Source: Leishmania infantum JPCM5 (Eukaryota > Euglenozoa > Kinetoplastea > Trypanosomatida > Trypanosomatidae). From it: a stretch of 64,000 bases of DNA. The position numbers were made by a program, and so were the translations under genes. The stretch spans positions 528,382-592,381 of the forward strand of contig NC_009391.2 in the NCBI RefSeq assembly GCF_000002875.2, in the 5' to 3' direction. Numbering within the stretch: the stretch's first letter is position 1; every line of letters begins with the position of its first letter. The notes beneath the pieces were generated by a model. That model made no database searches. It saw nothing but the letters and a program-made list of their open reading frames with translations, and was not told the DNA's origin. Shown here in pieces: positions 49,401 to 59,750 of the stretch.

Positions 49401-52400
49401 CCGGCAGGGAGTTGTTGCTGTCCATGTCCAACACGGCCAGCGAGGGGCGCGTCGCGGCGCTCGATGTGTACCAACCGCACCTCTTCGCCACACCAGACAG
49501 CTTTCCGATACTAATTCTGAATGATGTCGGGCGGCTTTCCATGGATGTTGACGTGTCGCAGCTGACGGTGCTCCTGTCAGCGCCTGTGGCGACGTCTCCC
49601 TCGAGCGTAGCGGTGATAGTGAGTGTGATGCACTGGCGGATGCCGCTGGAGAAGATGCCATTCTGGTGTGCAGAGGCGCAGGAGATTCCGTCGGTGCCGC
49701 AGCAGATCACCTTGGAGGCGGTGCGAGTAATTGCGCGTCTCGACCACACGGACGCCGACCTACAGCCGGCTCTGGAGGCTTCCCTGTCAGGACTTACGGC
49801 GGAGACTGTCAGCGGCACTGGCGCTGCCGCGGCGGACTTGCCCGGGCTCCCCATTTCGAGGGATCTCCAGCTGAGTCCGTCGGAGAGCGACCGCGGCAGC
49901 TGCGCTTCCTCGACCGAGGAGCAGTGGGAGACGACGCAAGTGTCACTGCGGCGGTGGAGTGTCGACGTGGACTTGTCGGCGCCGGTTTCTGACTTCGGCA
50001 AACTGCAGCACATGATTAGTGCCGTCGCTTCAGCGCAGCAGTGCCTCGCCCGCCGCGTCGTCCTGCGTGAGAGCGTCGCAGCAACAAACTTTGACTTGGA
50101 CGACTGCGGCGACGTCTTCCTCGACGCGCCGACTCAGATTCTTGTGGTGGAGAGTTGTTTGTTTCGCGCATCGTCGAGCGACCGACACGTCGTGGTTTGC
50201 CCAGGCACGTCAGCGGTGTTTCGGCGATGCGTGTTTCCCAACCGCGGCGGTGGCGACCTCATCCGGGTGTCGAGTCGATCGGCTCTCTTCCTGTGCGAGG
50301 ACTGTTGCGTCGAGGGTGAGGCGGCACCAATGGCCATGGCCTCCGCCGCCCCCGCCACAGCTCCCACCGTGCCGTCGCCGAGGAGCAGCGCTGCAGACGC
50401 CGGCGTGAGGCCGCGGCGACGCACGCATGTGACGGTCGAGGAAGGCTGCGTCGCCATTGGGCTCGACGCCAGTTCACGGGTGGTGCTCACGCAGCGAGCG
50501 CTCGCCTTGACCCACAAGCAAAAGACTCGCCGCTCCTTCTTCAAGCTACGCAACGGCGAGGTTCGAATCGAGTACGCGGATGCAGAACAGCGGGTGCCCG
50601 TCCTTACAAAAACGTCCCTGGAGGGCGATTTTGCCGTGTATCTGCCGAATCGCTCGTGCTCCGCGAGCTGTTCGGTTACTTGCGGCGAGGTGACCATCCC
50701 ACTTCTGTTCTCCAAGGTGCATGCTGCTCAGGAGCGTCTGGAGCTGCTGACCAGTTTCTCACGCGCGGAGGCGGCTGACGCATCCGGGCGGACAGCGGCT
50801 TCCGCAGACGACCTTTCGGCGGCGACCTACGTTGTCCCGCCGCCACCGTCGGCTTCTCCGGAGAAGCAGCAGCGCTTTCCGTACGACTCGTGGAAGCTGC
50901 TGCTGTCTCTCTCCCTAATTCCGCTGACGGTGAGATTTCTTGGCGGCATGACGGTGGCGCGGGTCACGTTCTCGAACGCCTTTGTGTGGTCCAAGCGGGA
51001 GCCTTTCGCTGAGGCGCAGCTGGAGGCGCGCATCGCCGTACACGACATGGCACTGTGGGAGTGGCCTCAGCAGTCCTTTCAGTCCGTCGTGACCAGTCCT
51101 GTCTTCGTTGGTGTGCAGGGTCGTATGCCGACCCCTCTCAGCGCGAGCGTGACGGCGTCCGTCTCTCCCGTGCAAGCTGCCGTGTCGACCGACCAGGTAA
51201 AGCTGATGCTCCACGCCCTGTCTAGCAACGCAACGGCTGCAGTGTCTGCGCGTCCCGCAACGGCACCAGCACAGACGGAAAGCATCTCGCCACAGGGGCT
51301 TTGCTGGTACAACTACACCGGCGTCGCTCTGCAGGCGCGCGGCGGCCACGGCGCGATCGTCCGCGTTCCGGCGAGGCCGCGAGGAGCAGGAGACGCGCCG
51401 TCACAGGTCTCGGAGGCAACCAACGCGGTTGCACCGCTCATCGTCACGGAGATCGACGGGACGGCCGTAGACTACGTGGAGCGCGACGTGGTCGAGAAAG
51501 AACGGAGTGGGACGGGCTCGGCGCCGGGGTACCTGACGCCGCTCTTTGTGTCGCGCAAGACGGTGGTGTTGGCAGACAAGCGGCGCTTCCACGTTACTTC
51601 CACGCTGAAGCGCGACTTGGTGCACGCCATCTCCGTGCGCACGCTGGTGCAGATCGAGAACGAGACACCGCTTCCTCTCGTGCTCACAGCCGGCGGCCAA
51701 AGCGCGTGCATCGTGGAACCCTTCACGCTCTCATGTGTGCCAGAGGCGATGATGCACCGCACTGACATCAGTGTAGCGGTGACGCTGACGAAGGCGGGTG
51801 CCGCTACGCTGAGGGAGCCGCTGTTGCCAAAGTCCATACCCGCCATGGATTTCTATCAGTGCTGTCATCAGCAGGGCCGTCCCCCTGCGGACATGGCGCG
51901 CGAGTTTGTCTCTCAACTGGACGGGTCTTCAACGTTCATGGTGACGATGTTCGAACTGCAAGGCCCTGTGCTGCTCTTGCGCTTCCGCGGTGCTAGGCCG
52001 CACGTCGTAAACGACACTGTGTACCCTCTGCGCGTCACCGCCGTCAACACCCTTGGTGAGATGCTGGCGAGCGAGTATGTTCTTGCAGGAGAGCGGGCAT
52101 ACTTCCTCAATCTGCCGCCGACCGGGGCGGTGCATGGCGATGTGCACCTTTGTGTGGACGACGACGAGTACGAGGCGCACGTTGAAGAGGCCCTGTTCGA
52201 CCGCGAGACGGCCCGCATGAACAGCAGCGTGCTCATGACCCACCAGGCGCACCCACGCCGCTACTTCTTTCACTTCAGCTTGTCTGTGGAGAGCAGGGGG
52301 CCGGCCGGAGAGTACGGCGTTGCCGTCACGGCTGGCTGCCACTGCCTCGTGAAGAACTGCACCACGATGGACCTCTTCTTCTTCACCGGTGAGGGCAACT

Positions 52401-54106
52401 CCGTCGGGACAATGGGCACGAGGGGGCTGCCAGGCTCCACTGCCTCAGGCGCAATCGGCTACGTTCCGTCGAACGTGGTACTGCGTATCAAGCCGAAGGG
52501 TGCTGCTTTATCCGAGGCCTTCGAGATTGACAGGAGCGGCGAGGGGTGCGTCATTCAGTGCGACCATGCCCCCGAGGCGAGCGCATTCTCCGCGTTGTAC
52601 TTCCTTCTGCGCACCGTCTCAGCCAGCCCTGCCCACCGTCTCGCGGAGCTGCTGCCCGCGGTGGTGTTCCGCAACCGCCACGCCCGCTACACGCTGCTCG
52701 TCAAGCACGTCGTCCGCGAAGCGGGTGCCGTCAAACCACTAGAGGAGACCGTGTTCGAGGTGCCACCACACAGTGACTGCTGTTACTACACCCTGTCCAA
52801 GTACGGCTACACAAACGACCTTCTCTTTGCGTGGTGCAGTGGCAGCGGCGGCTGCGCCGCCGCTTCGAGCAGGTTCTCCTCCGTCGTCGAGACAGACCTG
52901 GCTCCTGGCACGACATGGAGCGGGTTCGTGTGCGTCGGCGCCACCCATCATCAGATTGACATCGCGAAGGGAAGCCTCTATGAGACGGCGTACGTGACGG
53001 TCGGCCCGGCTGTGCTGCCGAGGGTGAAGCTGGTGAACTTCACGAGCATCAGCTTCCGTGACGTGGGCTGCTACCAAGTCGCTTTCCCTCGACCCTCCAA
53101 GAACAACAAGTACCTGCTCCTCACGAGCGCCGACGGCGCTGTGTACACGGTGGATCTGCTGCAAGAAGAGCCGTTGGAGCTCGACGCGGGGGTAACGGTG
53201 CAGACAATTCGTGGTGAGGGTGACCGGTGCTGCGTGGTGTTGTCAAGCAGGTGGGTATTCACGACCAAAGGCAAGACGTGGGCGGAGGAGGTTCAGATTT
53301 CAGTCAATGTGCAGACGAACGGCGTGTCGTTGCGTCTGCGTGACGCGAACACCGATCCGCTGCATCTCTGCTGGCGGTCACTGGCGGCGAACGTCATGTG
53401 GACTCAGATGATCTCCGTGCAGTGCAGCGTGACTGGCATCTGTCTCGAGAGCCACTACGAGGGCCGCAAGCAGCAGGTAGCTGAGCCGTTCGACGCTGAT
53501 GTAAGCCTTCGTGAGATGCGTCGCACGAGCCGGGACGTCTATCTCAAGGGCTTCTATCTTGGCCTGCAGCAGCTCACCATCACTGTCTCCGAAGTTCTGC
53601 TGTATCAGCTACAGATGGTCGCATCGCGCTGCCGCGTAGACATGGTGTTTGACCCACTGGCATGGGTGCAGGAGCCTACCGCGGTGGCGTTGCTGCGGAG
53701 TGTGCCCGTCACCCTGCCGCAGCACCTGCACATTGGCAGCGCTAGCATCGCAGAAACGCCGCTGGAGCTGAGCTGGGACCGCAGCACGCTCCCGCCGCAT
53801 GACTTTCTGCTCGGCGACTCAGCTATCTCAAAGCTCATTCCGTCCCTCCATCATGCCATGCTCGTCTTGCCAAAATTACAGCTCCGAAATGTGTCGCGTG
53901 TGTCGCTGGCGCAGCTGATCGGCCGCGTCCGGCAAATTCTCATCATGGAGGTGGTGAAGCAGATACCGAAGATGGTCACCACGGTAGGGTTCTTCAAGAA
54001 GAACTCGTCCCTTCTCGAGAAGGTCACTTCCACCGTGTCGTCCTTTCTCTTCCGTACCTCGGACCAGACGGACACCACCGACGACGGCGGCTCGGCGCTG
54101 ATATGA
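46478..54106 (+). CDS. VPS13-like (chorein) bridge-type lipid transfer protein
   Basis: This is a single uninterrupted frame of 2542 residues. The N-terminus (VVTYVLSGLANIADVNPRDV, then LFNGNVRVNNLSLRPETM) matches the chorein_N start of VPS13 proteins: an amphipathic helix, then short beta strands of the lipid groove. Long beta-rich stretches continue to about 1190. A beta-helix-like Cys-rich segment follows (about 1210-1340). The region from ~1700 (STLKRDLVHAISVRTLVQIE) through ~2160 is Asn/aromatic-rich beta repeats resembling the VPS13 adaptor-binding (SHR-BD/VAB) domain. The C-terminus (VVKQIPKMVTTVGFFKKNSS) resembles the ATG2/VPS13 C-terminal helices. Such proteins bridge membranes and move phospholipids in bulk between organelles. 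Family class is inferred from overall pattern. VPS13 versus a kinetoplastid relative is undecided. Confidence 0.82.
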   Translation: MQQMVVTYVLSGLANIADVNPRDVHTSLFNGNVRVNNLSLRPETMNKILPLPIEEGTVPEMELQVPNPSTANAMEVKVHRGRLLLPLDLSSPPLDRTPEQILRGVTDHSILGSAAAVSADTSSEPVSPASEPEPASYDYSCANSDMDEEDFASCASDGDLSDCDSTCCGSGFGSPTSADETQAAEVAKQDAGWLDYLRSRAARSVEWIWRRQLRITFTDLTLTLPCDARKKIHFEISVDSFVVTIEPAQTSGREQMKIVSMEIGGVSVFASADDVRSCVIVVEALSIKITTVYETGTERVLRKNVALSFNGTSTLTADEVTLLALLKCHLSRQMRLSVPAYCLPYSSLRARGSLWPYVKCCVVQGLRDYRQRYNFNASHLRFYAHARERYMQLLNECHRNQSVEDRRQALADAEQDLRYEDVILYFRRLVQAKYAANAAAPVAEEVPELESAVVSSTHFEWKLVKVVLPARNTVFARNTALVFRNGETVFTIASVSLDADGAVQTMIASTTSTVAPWELRNSALNEETALIYLHTKEDYVSSETKVILQQIALKGSMEGVLCCLMPIAEALQQIGEQEKCGATTQVVLPGPLSIPPAARVVRPSTTIVAVHSVSVQLDDFCFLLDRLSATSAKAPGTPGKLGCTLRQSYLRHKTTYVLAPLEVRMTARGGVVVSRVALEVPRETWTVWRRDADSLRLLFQKLPRLANAGVAHATAAPAPSSPNTNLDALKAMTKVLQWPPVSSCPPFEVEEVAVNFSPLDCTIALHQVAAQTVSPSPSRSYGTHFTLRHASVECHYTGRLGLYIELKDGMRVGMSTEPAAALAMSIPSIRITGRRDKEAAEVSLLEIRRFEVVVHNTVQYASMSGVSLAGSVQLADVDLIYKTDPSVVPLADRPCLTSYVQVAVEVNAIDLGQLCAVPSHTVACVLGEIYRFACAEIVSEEYYRTFFSCFSDVALQVVMRECVVRCGAAGGHPTPGRELLLSMSNTASEGRVAALDVYQPHLFATPDSFPILILNDVGRLSMDVDVSQLTVLLSAPVATSPSSVAVIVSVMHWRMPLEKMPFWCAEAQEIPSVPQQITLEAVRVIARLDHTDADLQPALEASLSGLTAETVSGTGAAAADLPGLPISRDLQLSPSESDRGSCASSTEEQWETTQVSLRRWSVDVDLSAPVSDFGKLQHMISAVASAQQCLARRVVLRESVAATNFDLDDCGDVFLDAPTQILVVESCLFRASSSDRHVVVCPGTSAVFRRCVFPNRGGGDLIRVSSRSALFLCEDCCVEGEAAPMAMASAAPATAPTVPSPRSSAADAGVRPRRRTHVTVEEGCVAIGLDASSRVVLTQRALALTHKQKTRRSFFKLRNGEVRIEYADAEQRVPVLTKTSLEGDFAVYLPNRSCSASCSVTCGEVTIPLLFSKVHAAQERLELLTSFSRAEAADASGRTAASADDLSAATYVVPPPPSASPEKQQRFPYDSWKLLLSLSLIPLTVRFLGGMTVARVTFSNAFVWSKREPFAEAQLEARIAVHDMALWEWPQQSFQSVVTSPVFVGVQGRMPTPLSASVTASVSPVQAAVSTDQVKLMLHALSSNATAAVSARPATAPAQTESISPQGLCWYNYTGVALQARGGHGAIVRVPARPRGAGDAPSQVSEATNAVAPLIVTEIDGTAVDYVERDVVEKERSGTGSAPGYLTPLFVSRKTVVLADKRRFHVTSTLKRDLVHAISVRTLVQIENETPLPLVLTAGGQSACIVEPFTLSCVPEAMMHRTDISVAVTLTKAGAATLREPLLPKSIPAMDFYQCCHQQGRPPADMAREFVSQLDGSSTFMVTMFELQGPVLLLRFRGARPHVVNDTVYPLRVTAVNTLGEMLASEYVLAGERAYFLNLPPTGAVHGDVHLCVDDDEYEAHVEEALFDRETARMNSSVLMTHQAHPRRYFFHFSLSVESRGPAGEYGVAVTAGCHCLVKNCTTMDLFFFTGEGNSVGTMGTRGLPGSTASGAIGYVPSNVVLRIKPKGAALSEAFEIDRSGEGCVIQCDHAPEASAFSALYFLLRTVSASPAHRLAELLPAVVFRNRHARYTLLVKHVVREAGAVKPLEETVFEVPPHSDCCYYTLSKYGYTNDLLFAWCSGSGGCAAASSRFSSVVETDLAPGTTWSGFVCVGATHHQIDIAKGSLYETAYVTVGPAVLPRVKLVNFTSISFRDVGCYQVAFPRPSKNNKYLLLTSADGAVYTVDLLQEEPLELDAGVTVQTIRGEGDRCCVVLSSRWVFTTKGKTWAEEVQISVNVQTNGVSLRLRDANTDPLHLCWRSLAANVMWTQMISVQCSVTGICLESHYEGRKQQVAEPFDADVSLREMRRTSRDVYLKGFYLGLQQLTITVSEVLLYQLQMVASRCRVDMVFDPLAWVQEPTAVALLRSVPVTLPQHLHIGSASIAETPLELSWDRSTLPPHDFLLGDSAISKLIPSLHHAMLVLPKLQLRNVSRVSLAQLIGRVRQILIMEVVKQIPKMVTTVGFFKKNSSLLEKVTSTVSSFLFRTSDQTDTTDDGGSALI

Positions 54107-54905
54107 CGAGAGGCACAGCCGGCAGTGCTTGCTCTTGGACTGAGAGCAAGCGAACCAAATTGTGTGTGTGTGTGTGTGTGCATGTGTGCGCGTTTGATGC
54201 GCTCCTCAAACCAGTCCACAGGTGCTCTCTTCCCTGCATGTGCGGAAGCTCACACGTGCAACGGCAGCACTCTCTTACAAGGCGCCACGTGGGCTCACAT
54301 GTCTCCCACTGTCTCTCCTCCTCGTTTGTGGTCGCGGTGCGCATCTGACGACACTGCTGCCGTCGTCTCTCCGGCGCCTTTTCTGCCTTTCGCTTGCTGC
54401 CGGACGGGGTGCACTACCGGGCGGCAGCACACAGTGACTTTGCCCTAGCAGAGTACGGCTGAATGCAAGCTCCGCGCGTCCTAATCTTCACGCACCCCAT
54501 CTCCTCTTCCCCTTGTGCGTTCTGCCATGTTGCCGTGCTTCCTTCCCTTGAACACCACCGCGCCAAACAAACAACAACAAAATCGCCTTCCTCCGGCGTG
54601 CTCGCACACTCTCTCGCTCGGGTGCCTTCGACGCACACACACCTATATATATATATATATATATACCTGCCCAGTAAGTTGCCAAACGTTCTTCAATCCA
54701 CTTGAGAGTCCTCCGTCCGTTTCTCTGTTCACACACGCACTTGGCCTCGACTGTGTACGCACGCTGCCCTCTAAGCGTTCCGGGATTCCCTTGCACTCTC
54801 CCCTTTTCTTCGGGCTTGGTTCTTCTCTGCCGTGATAGTGCTCTGTGACGAGTGAGTGTGCGCCTGCTTTTCGGTGCCTTCGCGCATTGTATCTGCACAG
54901 AGATC
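54107..54905. other. Intergenic region with TG and AT microsatellites
   Basis: A (TG)n tract lies at about 54162-54186 and an (AT)n tract at about 54643-54664. C/T-rich DNA at about 54790-54830 is a likely splice signal for the transporter gene. Confidence 0.6.
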
Positions 54906-56381
54906 ATGTCTCGACTTCCCGGAGAACCACTGTCGGAGGCGGCGCAGCGTGAGCTGACGGCGCCAGACCGCCACCCGGAGGATGGGGTTGTGAATACGAA
55001 AACCAAATCGCAACCGTCGGGTATTACAGACCGTCAAGATGACAATCCCGAGTTGACAAAGAAGCCGCACGCAGAGGCGGACGACACCAACACAGGAGAG
55101 GCGATGGACGATGACGATGCCGAGGCGGTTGCTGAAAAGAAGCACTACTCGAAGTTTCGCCTGTGGTTTCAGAAGCTCGTGCCGCCGGGCGGTGTCATCG
55201 CGAGCTCCTTCACCCTGGGCAGCTCCACTCTTGGCGCCGGTATCCTTGGTCTGCCGGCCGCGTTCAACAGCATGGGCTTTGTGACTGCGCTGCTTGTGCT
55301 CATAGTGGTGACAGTGCTCACGATCTTCTCTTTGTGGCTGCTGGCGCGGTGCTCCGACGCATCGAAGGTTCGGACGTACGAGGATGTGGCTCGTGTGCTG
55401 CTCGGCCGTGGCGCCGACTACGCGGCCGCTGTTTTCATGCTCGGTTTCTGTCTCGGCGGCGCCGTCAGCTACATCATTTCCATCGGTGACCTGCTCACTC
55501 CTATCTTTGACGACCCTAGTGTGCCAGAGCTCCTGCGGACGAAGATCGGCAACAGCATCATCACGTCCGCAGTGTGGCTCGTTGTCATCCTACCCTTGTG
55601 CCTGCCCAAGAATATTGACTCCCTCCGGCACACGTCCATCATAAGCGTCACCATGGTCGTGTTCTTTGTCATCTGCATCATGCAAGACAGCTGCGAGTTC
55701 ATGGCGAAGAACGGGTGGCGCAAGGATATCAAGTTCTTCAACACTGGCAATGGCGCCATTCAGGGCCTGGGCACTGTCATCTTCGCCTGCCTCGTCCAGA
55801 TCAACGCGCAGGAAGTCTACTATGAGATGGCGAATCCGACGCCGCGAAACATGGTGCGTAACAGCACAATTGCTATGAGCGGCTGCGGTCTCTTGTACGT
55901 TCTCGCTGGCGTGTTCGGCTGCGCGCGTTTCGGCTCCACGGTGAAGTCATCCATCCTGCTCAAGTACCAGCCGCGTGAGGCGCCGCAGTTCTGGTTCGCC
56001 TATTTCGGCATCGTCGTAAAGATTTGCGTGGCCTTTGCGCTGCACCAGCTGCCGTTGCGCGACAGCGTCTACCACTTCTTCTCGTGGGACGTCTACCGCA
56101 TGCCCTGGTGGAGGAACGCCCTCATTTGCGGCGGTATCGCGGCATTCGTGCTGGTCGTTGGCCTCCTAGTCCCGGACCTCAACATAGTCCTCGGCCTCGT
56201 CGGCTCCCTCTGCGGCGGCTTCATCGGCTTCATCTTCCCATCTCTCATGATCATGTACGCGGGTAAATGGAGCCTGAAGAATGTGGGGTTGCTAGAGTGG
56301 TCGCTGACCTATATCCTCCTCCTTGTTGGCGTCGTCGCCGTCGTCTTTGGCACCTGCGCTTCCATCTACTCGATCGTCTGA
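54906..56381 (+). CDS. Amino acid transporter (AAAP/SLC36-38 family)
   Basis: This 491-residue membrane protein starts at the ATG at 54906; an upstream GTG is ignored. A hydrophilic, acidic N-terminal tail (~80 residues) precedes about ten or eleven transmembrane segments. The first, GGVIASSFTLGSSTLGAGIL, carries the G-S-x-x-G-A-G-I-L substrate-site motif characteristic of amino acid/auxin permeases. Later family features include GVFGCARFGSTVKSSILLKY and LNIVLGLVGSLCGGFIGFIF. Trypanosomatids carry many tandem AAAP genes. This appears to be a single copy, and the substrate cannot be read from sequence. It is the last intact gene before the subtelomere. Confidence 0.94.
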   Translation: MSRLPGEPLSEAAQRELTAPDRHPEDGVVNTKTKSQPSGITDRQDDNPELTKKPHAEADDTNTGEAMDDDDAEAVAEKKHYSKFRLWFQKLVPPGGVIASSFTLGSSTLGAGILGLPAAFNSMGFVTALLVLIVVTVLTIFSLWLLARCSDASKVRTYEDVARVLLGRGADYAAAVFMLGFCLGGAVSYIISIGDLLTPIFDDPSVPELLRTKIGNSIITSAVWLVVILPLCLPKNIDSLRHTSIISVTMVVFFVICIMQDSCEFMAKNGWRKDIKFFNTGNGAIQGLGTVIFACLVQINAQEVYYEMANPTPRNMVRNSTIAMSGCGLLYVLAGVFGCARFGSTVKSSILLKYQPREAPQFWFAYFGIVVKICVAFALHQLPLRDSVYHFFSWDVYRMPWWRNALICGGIAAFVLVVGLLVPDLNIVLGLVGSLCGGFIGFIFPSLMIMYAGKWSLKNVGLLEWSLTYILLLVGVVAVVFGTCASIYSIV

Positions 56382-57877
56382 CTGTAAGGCTGAGGTGATC
56401 ATGACCCATTGGCGCTGCGGGAGGGGGAGGTGCCGGCTTGGGGCTAGCGCTGCAGCCACCATGTTCTTTGTGCGCGGTGTAGCGCAGAGTACTGTTACTG
56501 GCGCACGCATTCGTGGAACGGCTTCTTCTATATACTTCACCAAGCACCTGTGGGCCTGTGTAGCCAGTGCTACTGGTTTGCGTATCTGTGCCCGCGCCTG
56601 TCGCGTTGGGGTGCGTTTGTGTCTGCGCTTGCGGGGCGCACAAGGAGGACGCGGAGGCCGTTGCCGCACTTCGCACACACACACACACACACACACACAC
56701 CCACAAGGACCGCGATGCATATGCATCCACGCCGGCGCACCCAGGTACCCGCACAGAAGGACAGAGAAACCTGCAGAAAGGCAAAAAAAAAACGGGGGAA
56801 ACCAGGAAAACAAAACAAGTGAAGCCCCTCCGTGTGGTCCGTCTGCCTGTTGCTGTCTGCTCCTTCCCAATCCCGTCTCTCTCTTTCTCTGCTGCCTTCC
56901 TCCCTCCCCCACTTGCGATTCTTTTTATCTTATTTGATTGCGGCTGTCGTGTTTACGCTCTTTTCCTTGTTTGCCTTCGGCTACCTCGCTGCCCACCTCC
57001 CCTCCCCCTCCTCTTCTCGTGTGTGTGTGCTTTTCTTTTTGCCTTCCGTAAGTTTCCTTTTCTCCACGTCACACGCTTTTGCGTGGCGGTGCGACTACGT
57101 GTGCGTTGGCTTGTGCTCGGCTGTCCTGCTTATGTGAGGGCATCGATGTCAGCACACACGCGTGTCTCTCTCTGTCTGTGCATTCTGGCATCCCTTTCCT
57201 GTTCCCGCGTTGTAGTTACCAGAGGAGGTGTGACACCCGCGATGGCACGTTGCCTCTGTGCTCCCTCCTCGCACCTCCACGTAGTGCTGCAAGCTTCTTT
57301 GCTCCACATACTGCTCCCCTTCCTTTCGCAGCAAAGGTGCATATTTCATATGTAGGGAGGCGTCACGTAGAGGAGCGCATGGTTCACAGCTGGGCGTCTT
57401 CTCTCTTCTTCTCTCCTCTTTTTTTTTCACTGTGTGCTAGGCCACTTTTCTAGCCTGTGGGTTGCCTTCTCCTGTGACGTTCGAGGATGTGCGCATCGGT
57501 GCGCTTCACGTGATGGTGTGCTTCACTTATCCTTTGGTTGGATCAGAGAAGATGGCGTCATTGTGCTTGCCTTTTCGCTCCGACTTCAGGCGTGATTCCG
57601 GACACCTCCGCCCTTCACAGCGTGAGCGCGCCGTGTTGTTCGTTTCGAGCTCTTACACAACGAAGGATTTGACTCCGAGAACTGCAGCAGGAAAGCGAAC
57701 GGTGAGAGATGAAGCGCTCACGCATTGCCTCACCTGTATGTGTGTGCGTGTGTGTGGCATGTGCTCGTCTTTGGTTGTGCATCAATACCCTCCTGCTGAG
57801 TGGTTGTATGAACCCCCTCTCCTGCTCTGACCGTGTGCTCCTTCGACTTCTCTCTTCTCTAGACTATTATATGCATG

Positions 57878-57913
<36 letters not shown>

Positions 57914-59346
57914 CGTTTGGATTCGCATGCCAAGCGGAGAAGCGCCTAAGCGGGGGCACTTCAAGGAATGGAGGCATGCGATGCGTTCCCAATTCCCGTA
58001 TATGTGAGACTACCATCGCGAACACGCTTTCTCTGTCTGCGGCTTACAATCCATCCAGACGAGTCATGGGGGAGGGAGGGATCACTACCACGTGCTTCAA
58101 CTGTTGCTGCTGCTAGCTAACATGCATGTACCAATGCTTTGCACGTAGCTTCGTATTGCAGCAACATTGAGCAGCATCTGCGTACCCCCTCTTTCCTACT
58201 CTCCCTCTTGCACATATGTACAGAAGCGGACAAACCGGCACAGGCGCAGCACCAACACGTTTTTTTACTACTCCCTGGAAAACATATATGTAGAAAATGA
58301 AAAACAGAAAAAAAAAACGAAGTTTTGAGAAGTGCAACGAAGACAGAACCGCCGATAGAAGCGATATGCCGATGCGATAGGGGACACGCAAAGAGGGACC
58401 CTTCGAATGTAGGATGGCTTTGAAGAGGAAGCGCGGAATGCCCCCTACCTCCTTTTCCCCAACTCTATCGCGGTGCCGCCGGGCTCGTCATTGCCTCCCC
58501 TCCACCGTACCCATAGGCCCAATGACGCGCTACTTTCCCTCCTCCCCCCCGCCTGGCTGACTTCTGGCCAATTATGCGCCGAGAGCAGGGAGAATGCGGG
58601 CTGTCGAGCTTGGTTGCTGCTGCTGTTGTCCATGCTCTTTTTTCCTTTTCTTCCGTATTCTTATACCCTCCTTCTCCCCTTCTTTTTCATGATTTTTTTT
58701 CTTGTTTGTGTGGCTTTCCGACAATTCGAGTTCTTTATGTTTCTTCCTCACCGTTTGTTCCGATGCTTCCATCATCGCGGGGGATCGTTTTCATGGCTCT
58801 GCCCGAGACACGCAGCCGATTTTCTTTTTTTTCTGGATTTCAGCAAAGTTGTTTCCCTCTTCTCTTTTCATAGTTCTCTCGCTTGGTTCTCTTTCAGCTG
58901 CTTGTCTCTCTTGTGTCTTTCTTCGTCTGTCATCAGGCGTGTACGATCAAACGCACACGCACACACACAGGCGAAAGCGCACAAATGTGGGCAAACAGCC
59001 GCCAGCATGTACTGGAAGATATAGAGCTGCTGCTGACATGGAGAAAGTGTGTGTGTGCGCGCGCTAATCCATGTGGACAGTTGTGTACGTATGTGTCACT
59101 TTCTATGCAGGTATGTGCGTACGTGATGCCACCTTCTCATACAGCATGTTAGCCGTGCATCTTTTTTTCCATTTGCTTTGATACCGATATTCTTATATAT
59201 GTATGTCTCCCAGAGCCGCGTCTCAGCGTACCTGCTTTTCGTGTTGTAAGGCAGCGTACAACAGTTCGAATGGCTTGTGTGAAAACGAAGTGAAAAAAAG
59301 AAGGAGACCAAACAGGAAAGAAACAACGCAAGAAAACGTCATCTAT

Positions 59347-59380
<34 letters not shown>

Positions 59381-59750
59381 AGCGATTCCTGCCTAGCGCC
59401 CCGAGCTCAACATGATGTCTCTCAATGCCCCTGTGACCCTCCTAGCATGCCCTTCTCTCTTCACGCATCTTCCACGCTTTCTTGCTTCTTTTTTTTTGAT
59501 TTGTTGAGCAGGGGTCTTTTTTCCTGCTCTCTGTGCCTGAGGGGAGCGTGCTTGACTACATGCGGCGACAACTGCCGCTGCACCCACGCCCCATCTGGTG
59601 CACTCCACACTGACGCACTCGTTTGGCATGTGCTGTATTGGACTGTCTGCCGTGGCGGCCCAAGCAGGATTGCAAACGCGCCATGGTGCACTAAGCCGCA
59701 CTATTGCACGATGCACGTCCTCGTGTCCCCATCCATGACATTGCCCCTCC
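56382..59750. other. Gene-free subtelomere-proximal region, T-rich on + strand
   Basis: About 3.4 kb without a convincing gene. It holds a (CA)n at about 56680-56701, an A run (56785-56793), T/C-rich stretches at 56870-57060, a T run (57420-57428), a (TA)n(TG)n microsatellite at about 57878-57913, and an A run near 58309. A strongly T/C-rich block (about 58620-58930) precedes (CA)n tracts at about 58961-58971 and 59348-59378. This looks like the 3' flank of the transporter and then an upstream splice-signal region for a gene that is no longer intact. Confidence 0.55.

Noticed and set aside
46856..53838. Multiple alternative-frame and antisense ORFs within the VPS13-like gene
   Set aside because: The + strand frame is continuous for 2542 codons with family features. 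The others are short, Arg/Pro/His-rich shadow frames.
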